Assembly: GCA_031547595.1 (NCBI GenBank) | Contig: JAVBRU010000019.1 | Span: forward strand, 1 to 6,225 | Reading direction: 5' to 3' | Source: JAVBRU01 sp031547595 | Lineage (GTDB): Bacteria; Bacillota; Clostridia; Christensenellales; Aristaeellaceae | DNA: 6,225 bases | Part shown: one piece after another, positions 1-5,550 of the stretch | Numbering within the stretch: the stretch's first letter is position 1 | Layout of the letters: every line of letters starts with the position of its first letter | The notes under the pieces: model-generated | The model's input: only the letters and a program-made list of their open reading frames with translations | Databases searched by the model: none | Told to the model about the DNA's origin: nothing | Position numbers and translations under genes: made by a program

Positions 1-132
1 TTTCCGCCAATGCGGCACTCCGAATTCTTGAAATAGCGCTGCTATTCCTGCGAATTCTACGTTTGCCTTGACGAAAAATTCACGCCTGCTTTGTATCGAT
101 TTTAGAAGCTCATTAGTATAATAATCGCACCG
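1..132. other. Intergenic region downstream of the operon, with possible dispersed repeat sequence
   Basis: This stretch lies beyond the operon's terminator and is clearly richer in A and T than the genes. It contains a short hairpin (ccgc/gcgg at 4-7 and 12-15) and a longer imperfect inverted repeat at 22-57. On the minus strand one frame stays open from an ATG at 135-133 to the left edge (45 codons, with a stretch reading EFAGIAALFQEFG). That ATG sits inside the terminator palindrome, no Shine-Dalgarno sequence precedes it, and its codons end in A or T far more often than those of the neighbouring genes. I therefore do not call it a gene. It could be a copy of an intergenic repeat or the edge of a feature lying to the left. 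Confidence 0.4.
22..57. repeat. Imperfect inverted repeat bounded by GAATTC
   Basis: Arms at 22-37 and 41-57 surround a 3-nt loop (gct). Both outer ends are gaattc (22-27 and 52-57), and the inner arms atagc/gctat pair perfectly, extended by two further A-T pairs. Between them are one mismatch, a one-base bulge and a G-T pair. No run of T follows on either strand, so it does not look like an intrinsic terminator. The structure could be part of a dispersed intergenic element or an RNA structure; the sequence alone does not decide. Confidence 0.5.
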
Positions 133-170
133 CATGATAAAAAGGCCGCAGCTGCGGCCTTTTTATCATG
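133..170. terminator. Perfect palindromic intrinsic terminator at the operon end
   Basis: Two 19-nt arms (133-151 and 152-170) are exact reverse complements with no spacer. The GC-rich core at 144-159 (ggccgcagctgcggcc) is flanked by A5 on one side and T5 on the other. RNA from either strand would therefore form a G+C stem with a tetraloop followed by UUUUU, so termination can be bidirectional. It begins 3 nt after the stop codon of the Ldh_2-family gene (174-176), which fits the end of the minus-strand operon. Confidence 0.93.
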
Positions 171-173
171 ACT

Positions 174-1262
174 CTATAGCGCCTTCAAGCCTGCTTCCGA
201 TGCGTCAATCCCCAAATCCTTGGCGATTTTCAGCATTTCTTCCACCGTTTTAGGGTTGACAGGCACGCCATTTTGCAGCATCGCATCGCGGCTTTCCAGT
301 TCCTTTTCGCCATGGGTATACACGCGCCGCCCATCGCCGGATTGCCGGAGCTCCTGCAAGTATGCCGAAAGGTTGGATATGACCTCGTCCTTGTCGGAAA
401 ACAAACCAAAGTCTATTGCCATAAAAAAGTGGGACGTGTCAGCTTTATGTGGTCTTTCATACGAGTGCAATGACGGCACGCTGCCGGCCAATATGCCCGT
501 CATGATCTCCACGATCATACCCAGGCCATAGCCCTTGTGGCTGCCCATTTGCTCTGTGCTGCCGCCAAGGGGCGTGATGCCGCCGCCAATGCGCGCCACC
601 ATGTTCCTCAGCACCCGCGCCGCATCGCTGGTATCTTCACCATTTTCATCCACCGTCCAGCCCAGCGGCAGGGGTTTTTCGTTTTTGTTATACACCTCCA
701 GCTTGCCGCGCGTCACCACGCAGGTGGCCGCGTCAAACATGAAGGGAACAGGCTGCGCAGGTATCGAAAACGCCAGCGGATTGCTGCCGATCATGGCGTG
801 CTTGCCAAAGGTGGGCACGGCAAGGGGGGATGAGTTGGTCATGCAGATGCCAATCAGCCCTTCCTTCAGCGCCATGTTGGCATAATAGCCCGCAATGCCG
901 TAATGGTTGGAACCTCTCACCGCCACCATGCCGATGCCGGATTTCTTGGCTTTGTCGATGGCAAGCTCCATCGCCGCTTTGGAGATCAGCTGCCCCATGC
1001 CATCGTGCCCGTCGATCAAGGCCGATACCGGGGTTTCGCGCACAAGCTCCATCCTGGCGCCGCCCACGATCATGCCCTCCTGAAGCTCCTTATGGTAGCG
1101 CATCAGGCGCTGTGTGCCGTGGGATTCCACGCCAAACAAATCCGCCGTCAAAATCACATCCGCAATGGCCTCGCTGTCCTGGGTGTCAAAGCCATGCTTC
1201 TCAAAAACCGTGCGGCAAAAAGAAAATAATCCATCATACGAGAAGACCGGATATGTTGCCAT
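174..1262 (-). CDS. Ldh_2-family (malate/L-lactate dehydrogenase-like) NAD(P)-dependent oxidoreductase
   Basis: This 362-aa protein belongs to the Ldh_2 family of cytosolic NAD(P)H-dependent 2-oxo-acid/2-hydroxy-acid oxidoreductases, which includes malate, ureidoglycolate, sulfolactate and 2,3-diketogulonate (YiaK) enzymes. Visible family signatures are DLFGVESHGTQRL (41-53, with S47-H48-G49), GSNHYGIAGYYA (117-128, with the conserved H120), NPLAF (161-165), D177-A-A-T with K187 shortly after, and SHKGYGLGM (241-249). The length is normal for the malate dehydrogenase-type members. The start was set at the ATG at 1262-1260 because an AGGAGGG lies 6 nt upstream; an in-frame GTG at 1280 would overlap the preceding gene and has no such site. 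It is the last gene of the operon, 14 nt after the iron alcohol dehydrogenase and just before the terminator. It probably reduces a 2-oxo acid made by the pathway, or oxidises the matching hydroxy acid. Family assignment is firm; the substrate is not determinable. Confidence 0.93.
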   Translation of the reverse strand: MATYPVFSYDGLFSFCRTVFEKHGFDTQDSEAIADVILTADLFGVESHGTQRLMRYHKELQEGMIVGGARMELVRETPVSALIDGHDGMGQLISKAAMELAIDKAKKSGIGMVAVRGSNHYGIAGYYANMALKEGLIGICMTNSSPLAVPTFGKHAMIGSNPLAFSIPAQPVPFMFDAATCVVTRGKLEVYNKNEKPLPLGWTVDENGEDTSDAARVLRNMVARIGGGITPLGGSTEQMGSHKGYGLGMIVEIMTGILAGSVPSLHSYERPHKADTSHFFMAIDFGLFSDKDEVISNLSAYLQELRQSGDGRRVYTHGEKELESRDAMLQNGVPVNPKTVEEMLKIAKDLGIDASEAGLKAL

Positions 1263-1268
1263 GGGCGT

Positions 1269-1275
1269 CCCTCCT
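1269..1275 (-). promoter_or_regulatory. Ribosome binding site deciding the start of the Ldh_2-family gene
   Basis: The minus strand reads AGGAGGG here, 6 nt before the ATG at 1262-1260 and immediately after the TGA stop of the upstream alcohol dehydrogenase (1279-1277). This supports the 362-aa start over the in-frame GTG at 1280. Confidence 0.9.
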
Positions 1276-1276
1276 A

Positions 1277-2434
1277 TCACATCGCGCGCAAAATCTCAAA
1301 AACATCCTCAGTGCTTAGCACCACAAAGCTGCCGGGGTTAAAGTATTTCGTGACCGCCGCCGCCATATCCCGCAGGGTATCCTCTTCCAATTGAACGGAA
1401 ATCTGCGAAAGGCGCACGGGCAAGCCAAGCTTTTCGAAGAACTGCTCTGTTGCCGCAATGCCCTTTTGTGCGGCCGCTTCGTCGTCCTTTTCTTCAGCCT
1501 CCCACACCTTGCGGGCAAAACGCGCGAAACGCGCCGCATCATGCTTCCACACATACCGCATCCAGGCCGGCAAAATGATGGAAAGCCCCGCACCGTGCGC
1601 AATATCCAGCCGGGCAGACAGCTCGTGTTCGATCATATGTGATGCCCAGTCCTGCTCGCGTCCCACGCCCAGGCTATCGTTGTGGGCCACATTGCCCGCC
1701 AACATCAGCTGCGACAGCGCACCGTCATTGCCCGGGTCTTGCATCGCCGCAAGGCCGCTTTCCACAATGGTTTGCATGGTGGCCTCGCACAGGCGGTCGG
1801 TCAACTGCACATCGGGGGTGTTGGTGAAATACCGCTCCATCACATGGGACAGCATATCGCAAATGCCGCAGGCGCGCTGGAAGGGCGGCAGCGTTTTGGT
1901 GAGCGCCGGGTTCATCAGCGCAAACTTTGGCCGCGCCTCCGGATGGGTGAACATGCTCTTCTCCAAGGTCTCCTCGTTACTGAGCACCGAGGTCGCGCCG
2001 CTTTCGCTGCCGGAGGCCGGAATGGTGACAACAACGCCCACCGGCAGGCCTTTTTGCGTTTCTGCCCCGGCAAACAACTCCCACACATCGCCTTCATAAT
2101 ACACGCCCATGGCGATGGCCTTGGCAGAATCCATCGCGCTGCCGCCGCCAATGGCCAGGATGATGTCGATATTCTCCGCGCGGCAAAGCGCTATTCCCTT
2201 TCGCACCAGCGACACGCGGGGGTTTGGCACCACGCCGTCCAGTTCGATATACTCAAGGCCATGGGCTGAAAGGCTATCGGTGATGCGATTAAACAGCCCG
2301 CTTTGCTTTACATAATCCCCGCCATAATGGATGAGCACCCGCTTGCCATAAGCCGCGCACTGCTCCCCCGCCATCATTTCTGCATCCACGCCAAAGCAAA
2401 GCTTGGTGGGGTTCTCAAAGATAAAGTTATCCAT
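1277..2434 (-). CDS. Iron-containing alcohol dehydrogenase, butanol dehydrogenase/YqhD type
   Basis: This 385-aa cytosolic enzyme of the iron-dependent alcohol dehydrogenase family is expected to interconvert an aldehyde and its alcohol using NAD(P)H. The N-terminal nucleotide-binding half carries GGGSAMDSAKAIA (96-108). The C-terminal helical half carries the metal ligands D193, H197, H266 and H280, in the segments CDMLSH and EQDWASHMIEHELSA...DIAHGAGL. These match the spacing of the four ligands of E. coli YqhD (D194, H198, H267, H281), and the length is normal, so it looks fully active. The YGGGS loop that binds the 2'-phosphate of NADPH in YqhD reads YGGDY here (37-41); the acidic D40 suggests NADH may be preferred. 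The gene overlaps the MFS transporter gene by 8 nt, and its ribosome binding site lies inside that gene. It probably disposes of an aldehyde or of reducing equivalents in a fermentative pathway. The family call is strong; the physiological substrate is unknown. Confidence 0.95.
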   Translation of the reverse strand: MDNFIFENPTKLCFGVDAEMMAGEQCAAYGKRVLIHYGGDYVKQSGLFNRITDSLSAHGLEYIELDGVVPNPRVSLVRKGIALCRAENIDIILAIGGGSAMDSAKAIAMGVYYEGDVWELFAGAETQKGLPVGVVVTIPASGSESGATSVLSNEETLEKSMFTHPEARPKFALMNPALTKTLPPFQRACGICDMLSHVMERYFTNTPDVQLTDRLCEATMQTIVESGLAAMQDPGNDGALSQLMLAGNVAHNDSLGVGREQDWASHMIEHELSARLDIAHGAGLSIILPAWMRYVWKHDAARFARFARKVWEAEEKDDEAAAQKGIAATEQFFEKLGLPVRLSQISVQLEEDTLRDMAAAVTKYFNPGSFVVLSTEDVFEILRAM

Positions 2435-3692
2435 GGAGTTCTCCTTTCATTTTGCCGCACATCCAGGCTTTCGCCACACAGATCACCGCCAGCCCCAATA
2501 GCACCGAGGACAGCACATACAGCGTGCGCGGATTCCACGCATACGCATAGCCGCACAGCGCCAGCACAAAAATGCCGATGCCGGAAGAGAGCAAGTTGGT
2601 CAGCGAATAAATACCCGAGCGCGCCTCGCCTTCGGTAGTGATCACAAGCGCCGCGTCAATCAGCGATTTGAAAACCCCAAACCCCAGCGCCGTCACAAAC
2701 ACGGCGATCACCGCCACCGCCATGCTGCCCGCCGGGGCAAGCGCCATCAGCAGCATACCCGCGATGTTCACCGCGCCGCCCAGCAGCATGTTCACAAACA
2801 AATCAAGCCGCTGTGTGATCGGGTTAATCAGCACCATGGATACCAGCATGCCCGCCGCGTACACCGCGCCCAGGCTGCTGATGCCCGATTCGCCAATCGC
2901 CAGCGCATCGGCGAAGTATTTGGCAAAGTACAGGCTGTTGTTGGTGCCCACCTGATAATACACATAGAACAAAACGCTTGCCAGCGCGGTATACAGCGCA
3001 CGCTTGTTGCCGCGCACAAAGCGCAGCGAAGTGGCATAGGGCGTCCACAGCTCTTTCCACTGGAAGGGCTTGCCCTTCAGCCTGCCGCGCAGCACCTCGC
3101 CCGTGGCCGTTTCCTTCAGGAAGAAATGCCGCGCAATCACCAGCCCAAACATGCAAACGAAGGATATGCCAAGGAACACCCGCTCCGCTGCCACCAGCCC
3201 CATACGCGCCACCAGCACGCCGGTGATGGGGATGATCACGCCGGAAAGCACCGTGATGATGTTGAACAGATTGAACGCCACCACGCGCTGCGCATCGTCT
3301 GCATCCTCTGTCATCACCAGATAATACGCAACAGACATCATCTTGTTGGCGGAGAACAGCACCATCGCCACCAGGCACATCACGAAGCTGCCGCTGATGC
3401 AGTACAAAAGCGGCGGCAGGGCACTGCTGATCATATCAAACCAAAAGGTGGCGTTTTTGCGACCCATGCGGTCCACAACAGGCGCGGCAATCAGTGAAAA
3501 CACCAGCGACGCAGCCGAACCAACAGCCATGATCAGCCCCAGCTTTTGATCGGTTACGCCAAACTCCTGCATATACAAGCCGAGGTAAAAATAGTAGACG
3601 GTGAAGGGAATGCCCCATAACGGATGGAACGCAATGCATACCCGCGCGTTGCCCTGCAGCTTGCCCAGATAACCTTTGATGAAGCGTATCAT
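2427..3692 (-). CDS. Major facilitator superfamily (MFS) transporter
   Basis: This 421-aa integral membrane protein has about 12 hydrophobic segments, estimated at residues 16-40, 49-72, 81-98, 101-125, 138-162, 167-191, 231-257, 269-290, 297-319, 322-351, 358-382 and 388-411. A longer hydrophilic central loop (about 192-230) separates the two six-helix halves. The MFS motif A is recognisable between helices 2 and 3 as DRMGRK (74-79). The N-terminal tail is short and there is no signal peptide. The start codon overlaps the TGA of the upstream glycohydrolase gene (ATGA), and GGAGGGGG lies 8 nt upstream, so translation is probably coupled. The 3' end overlaps the alcohol dehydrogenase gene by 8 nt. 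The protein probably moves the pathway's substrate or a product across the cytoplasmic membrane; direction and solute cannot be told from the sequence. Confidence 0.92.
   Translation of the reverse strand: MIRFIKGYLGKLQGNARVCIAFHPLWGIPFTVYYFYLGLYMQEFGVTDQKLGLIMAVGSAASLVFSLIAAPVVDRMGRKNATFWFDMISSALPPLLYCISGSFVMCLVAMVLFSANKMMSVAYYLVMTEDADDAQRVVAFNLFNIITVLSGVIIPITGVLVARMGLVAAERVFLGISFVCMFGLVIARHFFLKETATGEVLRGRLKGKPFQWKELWTPYATSLRFVRGNKRALYTALASVLFYVYYQVGTNNSLYFAKYFADALAIGESGISSLGAVYAAGMLVSMVLINPITQRLDLFVNMLLGGAVNIAGMLLMALAPAGSMAVAVIAVFVTALGFGVFKSLIDAALVITTEGEARSGIYSLTNLLSSGIGIFVLALCGYAYAWNPRTLYVLSSVLLGLAVICVAKAWMCGKMKGELHG
2441..2447 (-). promoter_or_regulatory. Ribosome binding site of the alcohol dehydrogenase, inside the MFS gene
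   Basis: The minus strand reads AAAGGAG, 6 nt before the ATG at 2434-2432. The site lies within the last codons of the MFS gene, whose TAA stop (2429-2427) is downstream of the dehydrogenase start codon. This arrangement suggests translational coupling of the two genes. Confidence 0.85.
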
Positions 3693-4675
3693 GCCTGCTG
3701 CCCCCTCCGGCGCAAAACAGCTTCCGCCAGCGCGGGAATGCCAAGCGCGTTATGGGTTTCAACATCATGAAGCACATCCTGCGGGATGTTATGCCCCTTC
3801 GCGTACGCTGCGCACAGCGCCCCCACCAGCGCGGCAATGGTATCGGTATCGCCGCCAATGGACGCACCCATTTGAATGCCCAGCCACACATCCTTGCCCG
3901 CAAACAGAAAAATGCTCATCACGGCGGTAAAAATGTCCTCTGACTCAAGGCCGGTGCCATACAGCGTATACAAGTGCCGCATCAGCGCTTCCTTGTTGTC
4001 AAAGGCGCATGCCTGCACACTTTTCAGGCGCGCCATACCGTCGGCAGCGCACAAAGTGTACGGCGCGGCGACAGTGCCAAGCGCAAAGCCCTCTGCGCAG
4101 GCTGCCAGAATGGCCTGCATGTCTTTGCCCAGCAGCGCCGCTTGCAAGGCAAAGCCATAGCCACAGGCTGCGGACAGCGCGGTTTCGGTATAATGCGTGG
4201 GCATGGCGCAATCAATGATATCCTGCGCCAGCGCATGCGCCGTGGCTGCCACAGAGCACAATACCGCCGCCGGGGTGCGCATCATCGCGCCGCAGGTGGT
4301 GCCCATCATACCGGCTTCCCGGGGGTCTACCCCGTCTTCAATCTGTTTGAGGGCTTTCAGCGACGAGGGGCCGATATAGCGTTTCTCCACCGCGCCGGTT
4401 TCCACCACCCAGCGCATCAGCCAGCGTGCGGTGTTTTCCGGCGTGATCTCCCCTTCGCCACAATAGGCGCGGATCAGGTAAAAATTCTGCTCGGTATCGT
4501 CGGTGACGCTGGCATAGGGCAGGTTACTGTGGTTTCGGGATTGTTCTGGCCGCAGCAGATGGTCTACCAGGCCAAACTGTTCTTTGATCTCTTGCTGGGT
4601 CATAAACTCGGTGGGCATGCCCAGCGCATCCCCCACCGCCAGTGCCTCCAGCACATACGCAATCGCCTGGTGCAT
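3689..4675 (-). CDS. ADP-ribosylglycohydrolase (DraG/ARH) family hydrolase
   Basis: This 328-aa all-helical cytosolic protein belongs to the ADP-ribosylglycohydrolase family, whose characterised members hydrolyse N- or O-glycosidic bonds of ADP-ribose using two metal ions. Visible signatures are GDALGMPTE (15-23), SVTDDTEQ (56-63, metal ligands T58, D59 and D60), GTTCGAMMR (125-133, the usual NGAxMR region), THYTETALSAACGY (160-173, with H161) and SIGGDTDTIAAL (272-283, ligands D276 and D278). All metal-binding motifs are intact, and the length is normal. The ATG at 4675 was chosen because AGGAGG sits 9 nt upstream; a longer frame from a TTG at 4741 adds 22 residues unlike the family and has no ribosome site. 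The gene overlaps the MFS gene by 4 nt and follows a sugar isomerase-like gene. In this setting the substrate may be a small glycoside or nucleoside-type compound rather than an ADP-ribosylated protein; that is inference. Confidence 0.93.
   Translation of the reverse strand: MHQAIAYVLEALAVGDALGMPTEFMTQQEIKEQFGLVDHLLRPEQSRNHSNLPYASVTDDTEQNFYLIRAYCGEGEITPENTARWLMRWVVETGAVEKRYIGPSSLKALKQIEDGVDPREAGMMGTTCGAMMRTPAAVLCSVAATAHALAQDIIDCAMPTHYTETALSAACGYGFALQAALLGKDMQAILAACAEGFALGTVAAPYTLCAADGMARLKSVQACAFDNKEALMRHLYTLYGTGLESEDIFTAVMSIFLFAGKDVWLGIQMGASIGGDTDTIAALVGALCAAYAKGHNIPQDVLHDVETHNALGIPALAEAVLRRRGQQA
3701..3708 (-). promoter_or_regulatory. Ribosome binding site of the MFS transporter gene
   Basis: The minus strand reads GGAGGGGG, 8 nt before the ATG at 3692-3690. 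It lies inside the last codons of the glycohydrolase gene, upstream of the ATGA stop/start overlap. Confidence 0.8.
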
Positions 4676-4684
4676 GGGCAGGTT

Positions 4685-4690
4685 CCTCCT
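4685..4690 (-). promoter_or_regulatory. Ribosome binding site deciding the start of the glycohydrolase gene
   Basis: The minus strand reads AGGAGG, 9 nt before the ATG at 4675-4673. It lies just downstream of an intercistronic hairpin and supports a 328-aa product instead of the longer frame opening with TTG at 4741. Confidence 0.88.
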
Positions 4691-4699
4691 CTTTTGAAA

Positions 4700-4726
4700 G
4701 GGCCGCCGCAGCGAGTGCGGCGACCC
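4700..4726 (-). other. Intercistronic hairpin between the isomerase and glycohydrolase genes
   Basis: Arms of 11 nt (4716-4726 and 4700-4710) pair around a 5-nt loop, with a single G-U pair in the minus-strand RNA. The stem is very GC-rich (GGGTCGCCGCA with TGCGGCGGCCC). It sits in the only sizeable gap inside the operon (4676-4743). A mixed CTTTCAAAAG follows instead of a U-tract, so a classical intrinsic terminator is unlikely. It could protect mRNA ends after processing, block ribosome passage or partly attenuate downstream expression; the role is inferred. Confidence 0.7.
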
Positions 4727-4743
4727 AGGTTTCGTATCCAATG

Positions 4744-5532
4744 TCAGCCGAAAATCCGGCTGGCGATCTCGTACGCGCTTTTCAGCTTCTGGTCAATGTC
4801 CCTCAAATAATGAGAATACGAAGGCTCCAACGTGTACACACCGGGGTATTTGCTTTGCCGCAGCACCGCCGCGGCGGCTTCCCAATCGATGCTGCCCTGC
4901 CCCATCGGCAGATGCTTGCGGTTGTCGGCAAAGTCGCTGAGATGCACGTGCTGGGGCAGCGCGTCACGCAGGAAGGCAATGGGGTCTTCATACGCCTCGC
5001 AAGCTTCGGTGGTATCCACCACCGGCTTCACGTTGGGGTAATCAGAAAAATACTGCGTGATGTACTCCGTCAGCCCCTTGGCCGTTGCGCCCGGCCCCTT
5101 GGGCGAGTTCTCCATCCCCACGGTGATCCCCTTCCTGGCGCACACCTCCGCCAGGTAGTAGAAATTTTGCAGGATGGGAAGCTCCAATAGCTTATGCCGC
5201 AGCGGATCGTCCTCCGGGTAGTGCGGATGCACCACAATCACAGTGGTGCCAAGCTGTTCGCCAAGCGCGGCCAGATCGTCCGCGAAACGGCTGGCATCCT
5301 GCGCCATGGCAGGATGCGCCGTATACAGCATGGAGAACATGGCCAGCGGATAGTGAATGGAGTTGACATGGATGCCGATTGCTTGCACCTTCTTGGCAAA
5401 CTGCGGCGTCACGTCCTGAAAGCTTTGGGGCATCAACTCTGCGCACGGGAAGCCCGCGCGGTATACCGCAGCCAAGGCGTCTTCCGATGGCAAGGGATAC
5501 AACGCCCCCGTTGAAAAGGCCAGTCTGTTCAT
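4744..5532 (-). CDS. Sugar phosphate isomerase/epimerase, xylose isomerase-like TIM barrel
   Basis: This 262-aa cytosolic protein is of the xylose isomerase-like/AP endonuclease family 2 TIM-barrel type, which uses a divalent metal to isomerise or epimerise sugars and related polyols. Candidate metal ligands lie at the ends of successive barrel strands: E141 in GMENSP, D173 in PVVDTTEA, H197 in HVHLSD and E236 in TLEPS. H102 in VVHPH and E32 in AELMP are further typical active-site residues. The segment H207-L-P-M-G-Q-G-S-I-D-W (207-217) is the usual substrate-side loop of this group. Length is normal and all ligands are present. The ATG at 5532-5530 has AGAGG 6 nt upstream. It follows the binding-protein gene after 18 nt and precedes the glycohydrolase after 68 nt, which supports a role in processing the imported sugar. 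Homologues include tagatose/allulose epimerases, hydroxypyruvate isomerase and inosose enzymes; the exact reaction cannot be assigned. Confidence 0.9.
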   Translation of the reverse strand: MNRLAFSTGALYPLPSEDALAAVYRAGFPCAELMPQSFQDVTPQFAKKVQAIGIHVNSIHYPLAMFSMLYTAHPAMAQDASRFADDLAALGEQLGTTVIVVHPHYPEDDPLRHKLLELPILQNFYYLAEVCARKGITVGMENSPKGPGATAKGLTEYITQYFSDYPNVKPVVDTTEACEAYEDPIAFLRDALPQHVHLSDFADNRKHLPMGQGSIDWEAAAAVLRQSKYPGVYTLEPSYSHYLRDIDQKLKSAYEIASRIFG

Positions 5533-5538
5533 GCTTTG

Positions 5539-5543
5539 CCTCT
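5539..5543 (-). promoter_or_regulatory. Ribosome binding site of the TIM-barrel isomerase gene
   Basis: The minus strand reads AGAGG, 6 nt before the ATG at 5532-5530. It lies in the 18-nt gap after the binding-protein stop codon and is weaker than the sites of the downstream genes. Confidence 0.65.
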
Positions 5544-5550
5544 TTTACTG

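Noticed and set aside
68..96. TTGACG followed 17 nt later by TTGTAT on the plus strand, resembling a promoter
   Set aside because: The -10 element matches the consensus at only three positions, and any transcript would run into the bidirectional terminator and antisense to the operon.
117..122. Perfect TATAAT on the plus strand
   Set aside because: No TTGACA-like element lies 16-18 nt upstream, and the plus strand downstream meets a terminator and no gene, so it is most likely chance in an A/T-rich stretch.
1263..1280. Longer start for the Ldh_2-family protein from a GTG at 1280
   Set aside because: It would overlap the end of the alcohol dehydrogenase gene and has no ribosome site, whereas the ATG at 1262 has AGGAGGG 6 nt upstream and gives the usual family N terminus.
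1458..2269. Plus-strand open frames of 213 and 195 codons opposite the alcohol dehydrogenase
   Set aside because: They are antisense to a gene with intact metal-binding motifs and show no recognisable domain; high GC reduces stop codons in these frames.
2824..3378. Minus-strand 184-codon frame inside the MFS gene
   Set aside because: It is an alternative frame of the MFS coding sequence with a Gly/Arg/Ala/His-rich translation and no hydrophobic or family pattern.
4676..4741. Longer start for the glycohydrolase from a TTG at 4741
   Set aside because: The extra 22 residues are encoded by the hairpin and ribosome-site region, are rich in Pro, Arg and Lys and unlike the family, and no ribosome site precedes the TTG.
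3974..4810. Long plus-strand open frame (278 codons) opposite the glycohydrolase and the end of the isomerase gene
   Set aside because: It lies antisense to genes with clear family motifs, has a low-complexity His/Arg/Gly/Ala-rich translation typical of the shadow frame of GC-rich coding DNA, and crosses a gene boundary.
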